This document shows, piece by piece, positions 24,799-37,094 of a stretch of 64,000 nucleotides of DNA. The stretch comes from Benincasa hispida (taxonomy: Eukaryota; Streptophyta; Magnoliopsida; Cucurbitales; Cucurbitaceae), in the NCBI RefSeq assembly GCF_009727055.1, contig NC_052354.1, forward strand, positions 34,654,050-34,718,049. The letters are read 5' to 3'. The translations under genes and the position numbers were made by a program. Each line of letters begins with the position of its first letter. Positions within the stretch are counted from its first letter, which is position 1. Under the pieces are notes generated by a model. That model saw nothing but the letters and a program-made list of their open reading frames with translations. It searched no databases and had not been told where the DNA came from.

Positions 24799-24873
24799 TG
24801 TCGGAATTTCTATTATTTACGAATATTTGTGTATAAATATTAGTTGTTAAATATTTACCTTTTATTGTCTTTA
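24799..24873 (+). repeat. Truncated 3' LTR
   Basis: Matches the first 75 bases of the LTR at 13555 with a few substitutions, then stops. Sequence like the block left of 13545 follows. Confidence 0.75.
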
Positions 24874-25645
24874 ATCAACTGGTCACTAGCAATATGGACC
24901 AACGATTGGCAACTAAGATCAGTGACCGACAACCACCAACCAACTTCAGTAATCCCTCAAATTTGAAGTTATTAGTTCATGAATAGTCGTCATTTATAGT
25001 AAATTTGATATTGGAAGAAGTATTTCAGATGTAGAGTAAATCAAACAAACTTCTGAAGAAAAACAATTAGTGAAAATGTAAGAAAACATATGAGCACTTT
25101 AATTATAAATGGTGAAATGGTTAAAAGTTTCTTCAACAATCCAAACAACCCTTAGAAATAGTAGTATAAGTTTGTGAAGGCAGCTCAAATAATTGTTCCC
25201 GGCATACCACAAAGGCTATGGCCATAGGCTATTAGCCTCATCTCTTTTCAATCTCCTTTTACTTTATAGAGTTTCAATTTTGGTATCATTTCTCTCTTCT
25301 TTTCGATCTCATTTTTTTTTTTTTTTTTAGTTTCATTTTCTATTCTGATATCATTTCCCACACCATTTATGTTTGCTATGTAACTTGTCACTTCTCGTCA
25401 ATTATATTTTTTTTCTTTTTATTTTCGGGAGTCTCTCTAAATACTTTTATTGCTACAATTCCATTATTTTTATGAAACAATTGTCCGATCTTACTATATG
25501 TGATTATCAAGAAAATTACTAAGATGTTAAATCGAAAGTAAGTAATGACCATGACTTAAACTCGTGATTCCTTTAGGTCCTTTTTTGGTTTTAGGATTCT
25601 TATAGACACTAGACATGATGGTTCATATAGTTTTTCTTTTTCGTT
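24874..25645. other. No gene seen
   Basis: The start (about 24880-24960) resembles the GGTCACTAG/GATCAG-word block at 12760-13545. The rest is AT-rich with T-runs, and no coding or RNA motif is seen. Confidence 0.4.
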
Positions 25646-25649
25646 TTTT

Positions 25650-26255
25650 TTCAATGTTCTTTCATTTATCAAAGTTTTATTTTGATGTTTCACTGCCTAA
25701 ATTTTTTTTTTCTTGCAACAAATTAGGAGAGGAGAAGGAGCTTAGAAAGATGACTTTTTAGTCCTCATAGAATCTTATGACAAAAGTGTATTGGAAAAGG
25801 GTGACAAGAATAGCTTTAATTGAATAGAGAAAGTATTAGACCATTGGTATAGTTCCTATTTCTTTCAGTATTGTGGTATAGTTCCTATTTCTTTTGTTTG
25901 TTTTTTTTCCTTTTAACTAGTTCTAAATTCTAGTGGTTAATTATTAATAACTTAAAGTTTCTAGTTATTTGGTCACTAGGGTTGTATATTCTGGAAATTA
26001 ATTTTTTTTTATATAAAAAAAACTATTTTGATGACATTCTTTTCAATGTTTCTCATATATCAAATTTCTATTTTGGTGTCACTGCCTAATTTTTAATTTC
26101 TATTATTGCTTAGCAACAAAGTTGGAAGGGGAAGGGAGCCTGTTAGGATGATATTATTCTCATAGAATCTTATGACAAAGGGCATTTGGAAAAGGGGTAA
26201 CCTATAGAATACTTTTGAATGGAAAAGGAATTGGTATAGTTCTTTTCTTTCTTTT
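25650..26255. repeat. Tandem segmental duplication, two diverged copies
   Basis: Copy 1 (about 25650-25870) and copy 2 (about 26041-26255), some 390 bp apart, share TCAATGTT, CACTGCCTAA, CATAGAATCTTATGACAAA, TTGGAAAAGGG and TTGGTATAGTTC in the same order. They have diverged by substitutions and small indels. Function unknown. Confidence 0.75.
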
Positions 26256-26354
26256 AAGTACCTGTTCTATTTTCTCTTGCTCCATTTAAATAGATTACAA
26301 CTTAATCATGTTCTAAATTGGTCTAGTTGTGTAATCTAAAAACTAATACTTAAA

Positions 26355-26580
26355 AAGGGATGTCTGCAAATATAGCAAAATGAATCAAAATATTTACAGT
26401 TATGGTTAAATATCACTGATAGATGCTGATAGATACTAATAGTCTACTATCATCTATCAATAACTATTCGTGTCTATCAATGTCTATTACTGATACACTA
26501 TGAAAAAATTATATATTTATAAATATTTTTAGTAGTTTTATCATTTAAGATAATTTTCTTTTTAAAAATTGAGTTTTTTT
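26355..26580. repeat. GATAGA/TCTATC-word MITE-like element
   Basis: TGTCTGCAAATATAGCAAAA leads into a cluster of TGATAGATACT, CATCTATCAA, GTCTATCAATG and ATTACTGATACAC, followed by AT-rich sequence. Internal words are inverted relative to each other. I recall this text as a very common small repeat in cucurbit genomes, from memory and not from a search. A possible remnant lies at 62255-62365. Confidence 0.55.
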
Positions 26581-26994
26581 TTTATTCGAGAAACATTTAT
26601 AATTTAATAATAAAACTTGGTTTGTAATATAGATAATAGATAGATTTTAAATCTGTTAACCTCTGCACTTAATTTATATACATAGAGGACATTTTTACAA
26701 ATGTTCATTTTGAATTTTCAAAATCAATTATTCCTCTCAAGTTTAGTTTAGTTTTAACTTTTGAAAAGGTTTCAATATTCAATGACCTAGAGCAATTATT
26801 GGTTGTTCCTTTCTCCTTTTTCCAAATTTTATTTTCTTCTTTTGAATAAGTCTTATTTAGATCTTCTGATCTTGTGGTTTTGCATAGACATTATGAACCT
26901 TATATGTTCATGCATTTAAGTACTAAAGAATTCAACCATTGAATAAGTTTGATATCATCTTTGAATTGGGTGAATAATTAAGATTCCGTGCAGT

Positions 26995-27265
26995 AATCAT
27001 TTAATTTTTAGTTTTTGCTTTTTAAAATTAAACCTATTTCATCTACATTTCTTATCATGATTTGTATCTTTATCAAGTACAATGGTTGAATTCAATTCCA
27101 AAAACAAAAACAACTTTTTGAAATCTACTTTTTCTAGTTCTCAAAATTTGGTTTGGTTTTTTAAACTATCAATGAAAAATAGATAATAAATGAAAAAATT
27201 TGGAAGTGGAAGCAATGTTCATAAATTTAATTTTCAAAAATAAAATGGTTACCAAATTGGGAGAT
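26995..27265. repeat. GGTTACCAAA-end MITE-like element
   Basis: The right end reads AAAATGGTTACCAAATTGGG. Internal text (GATTTGTATCTTT, AATGGTTGAATT, AAACAACTTTTTGAAA, TTTGGTTTGGTTTTTTAAAC) matches 30282-30569 closely. The left inverted end is degraded. Confidence 0.6.
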
Positions 27266-28585
27266 AAGTTAATAGGGTAAAAGAAAACTTCTCTTTGATT
27301 AAAACCTTCAATTAACTTTCTTCCTTTCTCCGTTCCTTTTGTTTTTATTAGATTTTAGTTTACATTTTTTCTTTAGAATTATGATGTAGCATTGACTCTA
27401 AATCCCTCATATTTTGTCGGTTCTTTAATTAACTTCATAAAATGTCTTTTTCTTTTTTCTTCATTAATCACATGTTCTTTTTTAATGTGTTAAACTTTAT
27501 AATTTTCCAATCAACAATTGCATTATTAAGAATCTAATATAAGTTCAGTATATATATGCGAATTTTGGGTTAGCTAGACATATTTTGAATGATTAATATT
27601 ATATTAATTAGATTCATAAGATAAAGAACGTATTTGGTTTAACTTTTCAAGTGCTTAATTTTGAAAATAAGTTATTTTAGAAAATATCAAAGTGTTTAAC
27701 AACCCTCAAAATAGCTTTTGAAATATTTTTAAAAGTTATTTTAAACAATTTTTATGAAAAGAATTTGAATAAAAATAACTTTTTGATAAATATTTTTTTC
27801 TTTAATTAATCTCGATAGATCGAAATTTTATTGTACATGAAAAAGACAAAACATCAAAAATTGAAGACATATTTTTTAATGCGTAAATTACGCTTCAATG
27901 TAGATTTTCATTGATGTATGTTTATTGAACTGGTTAACAAGTCATAAGCTTCCTACTTTTAATGTTTTTTAATACCTTAATTTTGTCTCATAGACAAAAA
28001 AAACATGTTTCTTGTGTTTGTTTGTCTAATGATAAAGAAAGTTAATGAATAACTTTGAAACAAGTTGTTTTTTGTTTTTTTTTTTAAATTCTTAATGGAG
28101 CATGGATAAATTTTTCTTTACTAGCTATTCTAGTACTAATATATTTTGGGTTAAATTAAAAAATAAATAAATAAATTGTAAACTTTTGCTATTTGTATTT
28201 AAAAAAATCATATTCTTGCGAGAATCATAGTATTATTCGACCTTTTATAAATATTTCAAAACTATGATTTGAATATATTCCGATAAGATTTTTGGATTGG
28301 AAATTGAAAGGTGATAATGAGCTAAAAAAACGATATGTATTTATATTTGGATTCTAGTTTTCGTTCTAGGGTTACCACTACTATTTCAGGTAATAAATTT
28401 TGTCCAAAGCAATTATTAAAAATTGTAGGGGAAATTTAATATATAATATTTCTTGTACCTCTGATCTTGATGTCAAAAGTAAATGCTTGATGTAGCTATG
28501 CTCATTTTGGAAAATCCTGACGATAATTATTTTCAAATATCCTATGATGTTAATTAATATCATAATTTTGCAATTAAAACTACTA
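27266..28585. other. No gene seen; AT-rich
   Basis: About 27620-27790 resembles degraded MITE text (TATTTGGTTTAACTTTTCAAG ... ATAACTTTTTGATAAA). No coding evidence. Confidence 0.4.
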
Positions 28586-28586
28586 T

Positions 28587-29056
28587 TTAGGCCATGTTTA
28601 TCCCAGGTGAAACGTAATCCATCAATGGTAATATGAAAAGTGGATTTTAGTTTATTACATTTGTTACTGTTTGCTCGTATTTTGTAATCGTAATATAGGG
28701 AATGCCTTCAAATTTATAATCAAAGTGCGTAATATGATTGAGAAATGAAGAGGGCTCAATCTAATTGTAGTTAAAAATTACGTGAGACTCACTATCTTTA
28801 CCTTATCATTATCATTACCTTTATAGATATTGTTACTATGAAAATTATGAATTTATCACATTTATGGTTACTTTTACCTTTATCGTTACCATTACTGGTA
28901 AGGTTAAGCATTAATGGTAAAAATAACGGTAACAGTAAAATGTGACAGATTCGTAATTTTAAATAAACGCGATTACAAGTAATTCAATTATGTTTGTGAT
29001 TCTATTACGATTCATTTATCAATGAAATCTCATTCCGATTACACCAATTTTCATCA
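28587..29056. repeat. GGCCATGTTTA MITE-like element, copy 1
   Basis: Starts TTAGGCCATGTTTATCCC. It runs parallel to 37095-37590 through GAAACGTAAT, AAAGTGGA, GAGGGYGCTCAATC-like text, ATTACGATT and GATTACACCAATTTTCAT. The middle (about 28800-28950) has complementary TTACCNTTA and GTAATGGTAA words that fold back. The right terminal repeat is missing in this copy. Confidence 0.6.
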
Positions 29057-30128
29057 TGAAGATCTCACTAAAATAAAACAAGTGATTAGACCATTAAAAA
29101 AAAGTTTTTTTTTTTTAAGAAAAAAACATGTTTTCAACATTTAAAAAAAAAAAAAGTAGTAGCTATTTCCCACAATTAAAAGATTCTTTAATATTTAGGA
29201 AAAGAATAACTTAATTCTAAAACACCGAACTTTCGGAGAGAAGTAACATATTCTAATAATTGTTGAAATGAAGACAAAAAGAAAACTGTTTTTCAATTAT
29301 ATTTAAAAAGACCCTTTATAGAAAAAAGAAATTAAAAAATACAAACACTTTGAAACTTTTTTTTTCTATAAAGTCTAAATATTTTTAGAATTTTTTTATT
29401 TATAAGAATTTTTTTTCAATAATAACAATAATGATAATAGTAATAATGAAAAGAGCAATAAATAAATAAATATGTATATATGATTATCCTAGAGTTGCCC
29501 TATTGAAGAAAATTTTCAATGACGGACGAGAGGAAAGTCTTTATAGGACCGTGGGCGTGGACCAAAGACTTGGAAATAGTTGACTGTCATAAGGGACTCA
29601 TGGGCTATATAATTAAAAGCCATATTTTGCGTAAGATCCACAATGCAATTAATGTAAAATTATCCTTATAAAAAAAAAAAAAATGAAATACGAAGTTTCA
29701 TCTCAAAATAAATCGATAATATTTTTAAAAAAACAATTAGTAATAAAGAAAAATTAACACATATGACTTCAAACATATTTGAGTGGATCTTGGATTGCAC
29801 ACATTTTTGTGTTTGGATGAGGCTACTCGAAGATAGTTTCATTCTCTTTAAAGATTTTGACGTCTCTTCATCTTTTCAATGTAGAGTCATCAACATGCCT
29901 ACTTAAGATGGTGTCGTTTTTTGTTCTCCATTCTTGAATTGAGTTTTTTATTATTATTATTATTTGATCAAATACTCGTTTAGACTTCATGAGATTCTAA
30001 TCCCATATTATATAAAAATGGAGTTCCATCTGAAAACAAACCATATTAATCTAATAGTAACTAGTTAACGAGTCACACTTCTAATTAAATAGTTGATAAA
30101 CCCATAATATCAATCACTAAGCTTCTGT
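29057..30128. other. No gene seen; AT-rich
   Basis: Homopolymer A and T runs and a short (TTA)n at about 29947-29965. No coding or RNA motif seen. Confidence 0.4.
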
Positions 30129-30569
30129 TTGATAACCATTTTGTTTTTTGTTTTTTGTTTTTTATCTTTGAAAATTAACTCTATTTACCATGATTTGCAT
30201 CTTTCTTAAAATACATGAGTTGAATTTTCAGACAAATTCCAAAAAAAAAACAATTTTTTGAGAGCTACTTTTTAAGGCCCTATTTGGTAACTATTTTGTT
30301 TTTTATTTTTTTATTTTAAAAAATTAAGTCTATTTTCTCACCATTTCTTACAATAATTTGCATCTTTCTTAAATATAATGGTTGAATTATTAGCTAAATT
30401 TCAAAAATAAAAACAAATTTTCAAAAGCTACTTTTTTTAGCTTCCAACATTTGGTTTAGTTTTTTAAACCATTGTTAAAAAGCAGATAACAAGTAGAAAT
30501 TAGGAGGTGAAAGTATGTCTATAAACTTAATTTTCAAAAAAAAAAAAAAAAACGAAATGATTACCAAAA
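30129..30569. repeat. Two adjacent GGTAACCATTT-type MITE copies
   Basis: The first starts TTGATAACCATTTTGTTTTT (30129) and breaks off near 30275. A second starts TTTGGTAACTATTTTGTTTT (30283) and runs to GAAATGATTACCAAAA (about 30555-30569), its inverted end. The two share GATTTGCATCTTTCTTAAA-type text, so one copy may have inserted beside or into another. Confidence 0.65.
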
Positions 30570-31134
30570 TGAACTAACTTTAATATAATTTTTCCCTAAT
30601 AAGAAAAAAACGAATGAATTGGGGTGCATATCTATTATCTTGATGTTGGCCCTTGGAAGAAAATTTTCAATCACAAACGAGGAAAAGTCTTTGTCAACTA
30701 TGCATTATAGACCTAGAATAGGTGTGGCCTTGTACTGTTCGAAGGAGAACAAGATGTACTTAAAGACTACAATATATTATAAAATTCACATCCCTATATA
30801 TTTATAGTGTTCATCATAGGGTCTTCATAATTTTTCATAAGATCAACCAATTAATTAATGTATCTACTCATCAATCACCATCATCCTTGTAAAAACAAAA
30901 TTAATAATACAGAAAATTATCTACTTTAACAAATCATACTTAGACATGGAAACTTCAATTGTTCTAAGATGATTTTCCTTTTCAATTTGCTATCCACTCA
31001 AAACTATTGGTTAAGATCTTTTTTTGTAATGATTTTTTTTTTCTTTTTACTTTCCGGTTTCTGAGATCTATGTTTAGTCTGTTTCTTCAGTTTTCACTTT
31101 TTTTTTACGAGAAACATTCGAAATTTGATAAAAG

Positions 31135-31562
31135 TAGTAGGGACAACGACTCTCCAATTATCTCCACAATGATATGATATTGTTCACTTTTGGCATAAAC
31201 CTCATGGCTTTGCTTTTGGTTAAGTCTCCCCTCAAATAGTCATCTATTCGTCTAACTCTATCTAGGCTACCTCCTCTTCACTCGAGCACACCGCCCATCC
31301 AATAGCTTTGTTCAGTACTTGAGGATTCTACCAACATAACTAAGTTAGAGACATGATTCTGATACCACTTGATAGGGATAACAACCCTCCAATTATCTCC
31401 ACAATAGTATGATATTATCTATTTCAGGCTAAACCCTCATGGCTTTGTTTTTGGTTTCATCTTAAAAGACCTCATATACCAATAGAGATAGTTGTTCTCC
31501 CTTATATACTTATGATCCCTCGCTTATCTGACCAATTTAAGACTTTGGTCGCATTCCCAACA
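31135..31562 (-). mobile_element. TRIM-like mini LTR retrotransposon
   Basis: On the minus strand the 5' LTR (31562-31370, 193 bp) starts TGTTGGGAATGCGACC, has a TATATAAGGG box near 31500 and ends CCCTATCA. Directly inside is TGGTATCAGAATC (31367-31355), a near match to the primer site for initiator Met-tRNA (TGGTATCAGAGC). A short non-coding middle ends in a purine tract (TTGAGGGGAG, near 31235-31226). A second LTR copy follows but lacks its first part; it resumes at AACCAAAAGCAAAGCCATGAG and ends CCCTACTA near 31135. With no coding capacity it fits the TRIM class. Flanking A-runs make the target duplication unreadable. Confidence 0.75.
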
Positions 31563-31985
31563 AAAAACAATTTTTTTTAGTTTTCAAAAAATGGCTTAGT
31601 TTTTTAAAACATCGGTAAAAAAATGGACAACAAAACAAAGAAACTAATGTATGAACGTAGTGTTTATAAGCTTTGTTAAGAAATCAACAATAAAAGATGA
31701 ACAAAAAATGTAAAACAATAGAAAATCAACATACAGATTTACATTGTTCACTAGATGTTAGCTACGTTCATAGGTGGAGAAAGAGAGCAGTCTTGTTAGA
31801 GAAAAAAATTCATATTACATTTAGAAACACCAGTAGGGTTAGAGAATGTATATAGGGCACTCTTCTAAATTCTATAGCTATAATCGCAAATAGGAGACCT
31901 ACGTACTTAGTCGTTCGAAGAGTGTCAGATATCAAATTCAAGATATTCCAATATGATTTCAAAAAATCAAATGATTACCAAATGG
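31563..31985. repeat. Interrupted MITE remnant
   Basis: The left part (31563-31640) and the right end (AAATGATTACCAAATGGG, about 31968-31985) match the 30283-30569 family. Unrelated sequence lies between them. It adjoins the TRIM-like element. Confidence 0.45.
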
Positions 31986-31990
31986 GATTT

Positions 31991-34165
31991 AAATTAATAC
32001 AGTAAAAAAGTACCTAGTCAACATAAGCAATAACAAGTTTCTATCACTCCTCTCAAAATGTTGGGGTCAAAAAGGAGGGATGATTGCCTTTATGAAATTA
32101 TGGATTACAATCGTACGTACTAGTAATAAACTCCAAGGCACAAATTAGAGTATGAAGAATAATGTGGGCCAAATTTTGTGTGTGTCCACCTTAGTGAAAA
32201 TATATACTTTCCTTCTTTATTGAAATTTTGTTTCAACAAAAGCAGACCAAATCATTGAATTTCCATATCCCTTCCTTTGTTTATATTAGGGAGAAGAAAT
32301 TCTTTGCTTGTAATTTTGGAGAAACTCCCCCTTTTTTTCATTCTCCCATCCTTCCAAATTAACATTCCAATAATTTTCAACTCCCTTTCTTTCATATTAT
32401 AAACTTTTTTTTGAATTCTTTTGTTTAAGAAGAACATACACTTTAATGAGAAATTGTGTCCAATAAACTCAATTTTAAAGTATAGTTTTTAAAATGTCTT
32501 AAATAACTTTATCTTTTATTCATGGAGTTTCACAATTTTTTTTCTTATTTTTATCTTACCAAAATACTCTTATAATCACAATTAGTTGTTATTGTTATTT
32601 ATTATTAATTTGGAAATTTTCAATGTTTTGATTGTGTAATTTGTTTTGAATTTGGCAAGTTTGAGAAACAATATACAAAAACATTTTTTTTTTAGTTGGA
32701 AAATTTAAAACATGTTATTTCCTCTTTAAATTTCTTTTTTGGTGGGAAAATTACAAAACCATCCCTTTTTATTTGTTAATTTTTTTATTTCATTGTTTTA
32801 AAAATAAATAATAAAATTTATAAAAACGCATACAATGAACTTATTAATTGCGTACATGGAAGTTATTTTATGGAGACTTTTTGCTTTTTCAGTATTTTTT
32901 GTCATACTTGTTTAAATAATAAAGATTGTAATATTTTAATACATATTATATGAAAAATCCTAACTATTTTCTATGGGAATAATTAGGAGAAACTCCTATC
33001 TTAGTCTATTGATGGAGAAACTCCTATTTTAATTAGTTATCATTCTCGAAGTTGTATTAAGAAAACGCATTTATATGTATAAATGTTACTAATAAATGTG
33101 GGTCCCATTGATTAAACATATGTGATAATATGGAAGACTATAAATTACATTCATATGTTGATATGGCTAAGTTGTTTTTTTCGATGAACCTTAATGATCC
33201 TGATTATTTTGTCTCTTATTCATTATATCCGTAAATTTTAAATTTAGTTAAAGTTGTCTTTTAACTTTTGTTAACCAAGAATGAACTCAAATAATTGGAC
33301 CTTTGTAACCAATCAATTATGTTTTATAAATATAAATAAAAATACATTTTGAATAATATTAACGCAAAAATAATCAACAAGGCCCATCTAAATACATCAA
33401 TAAAAATTTTAAGGATATTCATAAAATAACATAACTTAAAGTCAATTACAAGAGCGAAAAAAAAAACCCAAAAATTGTGCTTTAACATTTTTTTCATTCA
33501 GGAAAAAAAATAGGGAAATTATTTTAAATATCAAAATTGCTAGAAATATTTTTAGATATAGTAAATAGAACATAAAACTTTTATCATCGGACGAGGAAAC
33601 TTTTTACTATTTTACTACATTTGTAAATAAGTTGATCATTTTGTCGTATATGAAAACATCTTTTAATTGGTAGAAAATTCAACCTTCCAACTCATAATTA
33701 TATAATTATATATTTAAAGAGAACTCACCTTTAATTTTACATCATTTGTCAACATTAATTGTTAATATTACCAAATTTTTATGTTTCTTTTTTCTTTTTT
33801 CTCTTAATACGAATTATTGGTTATATGCTAGTTATACTTATTGCATTAATTTGGGTGAAAGAGTCGTTAAAATGAATTTGACTCAATAGTATTAATATGG
33901 AGGTCTGAGGTCAATAATTCTTCATCCCGTAATTATTGTAATAAAAAAATTAATGGAGTCTAATGACATCATGTGAATCTATATTTAATTAAATGTAACA
34001 TTAAATAAAATACCTTAAAATGTTATATTTTAAAATATAAATAAATGTTGAAGTATAGATTATATAGTTAAATTTATTTTGGGTTTATTGATGACTATGC
34101 TTTAGGTTAATCGATTGTTTCATAGTAATTATTGTTTCACCTATTTTCATGATTAGTTCATCTAT
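31991..34165. other. No gene seen; AT-rich
   Basis: Long AT-rich stretch with homopolymer runs. Open frames are short and show no motif. Confidence 0.4.
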
Positions 34166-34171
34166 TAAAGC

Positions 34172-34480
34172 ATGAACTACAATACACACAACTTAGCTTA
34201 CATAGATGTTGGAGTCACTGACTTCTCTGGTATACATATGGATCAGCAATCAAACTTCTTTGATCTCAAAGTTGATAGTACAAGTTATAGTGGAGCTATA
34301 CTCGTGTTGACGAATTTGTTAGTAGTTAAAATATATAATTACACATATAATAGATTCATTTTCTGTTCATGCAAAAGCTTATTTATAATTGTTACAAAAA
34401 GACTCGAAATCAAGAAAGAACAATGTAGCTGGCAGTTGAACAGTTGTCGACTTCTTTCTGTTAAATGTTGTAACCACTAA
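34172..34480 (+). CDS. Unrecognised open frame, possible exon
   Basis: A 102-codon open frame stands out because its first 50 or so residues (for example TDFSGIHMDQQSNFFDLKVD) are compositionally ordinary for a soluble protein, unlike the Phe/Lys/Ile-rich shadows around it. The second half becomes Lys/Cys/Ile-rich and looks non-coding, so if anything is real it is an exon of about 150 bases ending near 34330. I do not recognise a family. No promoter, convincing splice sites or neighbouring exons are visible, so chance is quite possible. Confidence 0.2.
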   Translation: MNYNTHNLAYIDVGVTDFSGIHMDQQSNFFDLKVDSTSYSGAILVLTNLLVVKIYNYTYNRFIFCSCKSLFIIVTKRLEIKKEQCSWQLNSCRLLSVKCCNH

Positions 34481-37090
34481 AACTCATCATCGTTGACCGA
34501 ATCGCCTGCACATATATAAACAAAATCAAATGAGAGTTTAAAAGAAGAATGAATTGAAATTGAGAGTTTAAAACAATCATAATAAAAAAGTCTATGATTC
34601 GGATATCCCACCTCCTCTTTTTAAAAACAATCCGTTAAAATCGAATAGGTCATTACAAGTAAATGTATATCTACTTTTTAAATTAAATATATGACACTTC
34701 CAATTCAACAGATAATATATAAATTTATGATCATAAAATATCATGCATTATGTAAATAGATTTAAAGGAATATAATTTTTCACCATGTAGTTTATATATT
34801 TAAAAAAAAATCATAAAAGAAATATTGGGAAAATGGCATTGTGCCAAAAAAGAAAGAAAAGGAATAAACGATCTCAAGTTGATCACAACCTTTTTGGATA
34901 AAAATTATACATGCAATAATTTAAAGCATTTGTCTTGTCACTTCTCTTTAGCATTAGGGCAACCATAATAATGAAAATAACGAAAAAAAAGGAAAAGAAA
35001 ATTAAAATTATTATAAGTTATTTTTTGCTTTTTTTTTTCTCTCTTTTCTTTTCTTCTCAATCATGTGAAAGATGTAAAGGAAAGAGGCAGCAAAAGGTGG
35101 TTTGATTGACGTAAATATATTAGCTTTGAATGAAAATGTTACCTGTTCGAGATCATCATCATTTCATTTTAATCTTCAATATGTCTAAACATTTCTTTTA
35201 TATATATATACACACATGCCACGTAAATAATAGATAACCAAAGAATTAAACAAAATAAAATAAATAAATAAATTTATGTGGGTCACTAATGATGTGTGTT
35301 AACTACATTCACGGACAAAAAAAAAAGACTGTTTTATATTATCTTAAAAAACATTAAATACATAATACAATGAGACTTGCCGGTAATAATTAGAGGATTT
35401 ATATGTGGTACCTTTCTTCTAAACCCTAAGTAGAGAATAGACCTAAAATAAAAGGTGAATAGTAATATCGTATAACTTAGATCGTGTTTGGTCATTTGAA
35501 GTGTTGGGATGATGGATTCAAGTCCTTTTCAAGATAGTGGAAGATTGTATAAATTTTTTCCATATTTCTTACCTTGCATGATTTGTTCAAATTGTATCCT
35601 ATTTCTTAAAATTTAAGTGTAAATATGTATTCATAGGAAAATAATGTTGTCTTAGAATTCAGCCATCTAACGTTGTACTTCAGACATTTTTAAATTAGAT
35701 TTTTATAATTAAAGATTCTTTTTTTTCCCTTTTAACCTTTTAGAGAGCTTTCAATTTTTCTTCTAATTCTACGTTATCATTTTGATAATAATTTTTAAAA
35801 AAATAATAAAAATCTTATAAGTATTCTTTTTTGTTATTGTAAGTACAAAAATAAATGAAAAATAAAAACTATCGTGAATCAGCCATCAAAAGCATCAATG
35901 TGACATAATCTCTAGCGATGTACTTGGAGATTTTTTGTTTGTTACATATTAAATCACTCCTTATTCCAAAATTTAAAATGATAGTTAGGATATATTCAAT
36001 TGTTTATATATGTTATGATCAATATATTTTCTTAATTAAAAAAATATTTTTTCTTCTTGTGAGCTTAAAAACTAATTTCACTCTAAAAATATCAATGTGA
36101 ACGGAAAATATTAAAAAAAAAAAAAGAAAAAAAAATATATATATATATAACACCTTAGAGTCATATAACTAAAATAACAAATTTAACTAATTAACTTTTT
36201 CAATAATGTCTTAAAGTCGTCTTTTGACTAAGGACAAAAAAATATTTGAAAATTCCATGGTATTTGATTACTTGTTTGAAAAGCTTTTTAAAAAATTTTA
36301 AAAATATTTATTGTAAGGTGCTCTTTTTTAGGGAAAGTCTTTTTTCCATTTAAAAACATTCTCAAAGACATTCCACATCTTATTTGAATTTATTTAGGTC
36401 AAACTCTACTTCTATTTTAATAATTTTCTCATACACTATTTGTCCAAAAAATTAAATAATTCTCATAAATAGGAGGACTACACATGTATATATAAACATA
36501 TTTCTAAGATTGGATATTTCAAACATTACAACATTATTACTCAAAATTGAAATTTTTTCTTTCTAAACCATCTCAATTTTTATTTATTTTTTTATTTTTT
36601 GGACCCACAAATAAGAATATTTTAATTACAATGGATATAGAAAAGGGAAAAAAGGGGGGAAAATATGAGGTTGTAAACATATGTTGCTATGTTAATTTCA
36701 ACATTATTGTATATATTTAAATTGAATATATTTAGGAGTAAAAGAGAGATATTTTGACTGAAAGGGAAACTTTATTGGCTTGGCTTTAAGTTTTAAATGC
36801 TCTCTTTTTCTCTTGCACTTTAATCTGAAAGCACTACTATGGTCTTACAGTGGCTCCAGCAAAAAAAACACTATCTTTTTTCCCCTTTTAATGCAAAGGG
36901 AAAATGGTGAATTTCCCTTGGGTTTTTTTTTTTCCTTTTTCCTTATTATTTTTTCAACTTTTTGCTTCTGAATTCTTTGAACACATGCTTACTATTTCCA
37001 AGGACATACCCAAGTTCCATATCTTAATATTATTCTGCCTTTCTTTTTTATAATCATATATTTTTAAACCATTATCATTTCCTAATTTGA
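34481..37090. other. No gene seen; AT-rich
   Basis: Only AT microsatellites are evident (about 35195-35212 and 36126-36150). The open frame at 36780-36971 is a hydrophobic Phe/Leu-rich chance frame with no motif. Confidence 0.4.
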
Positions 37091-37094
37091 AGTT

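Larger units (their letters stand above)
13555..24873 (+). mobile_element. Ty1/Copia element split by nested LTRs
   Basis: The 5' LTR starts TGTTGGAATTTCTATTATTT at 13555. The same text returns as TGTCGGAATTTCTATTATTT at 24799, directly after a G-rich polypurine tract (TTGTGGGGGGAG, about 24787-24798). Protease, integrase, reverse transcriptase and RNase H fragments lie at 21480-24740. About 7.2 kb of other LTR sequence (13803-21041) separates the 5' LTR from this coding part. The 3' LTR is cut short at 24873, so no target duplication can be tested. Gag is not recognised. All coding parts carry stops or frame breaks. Confidence 0.7.

Noticed and set aside
36755..36780. TTGACTGAAAGGGAAAC resembling miR159/miR319
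   Set aside because: Several mismatches, and no complementary arm in the upstream sequence where the precursor would pair.
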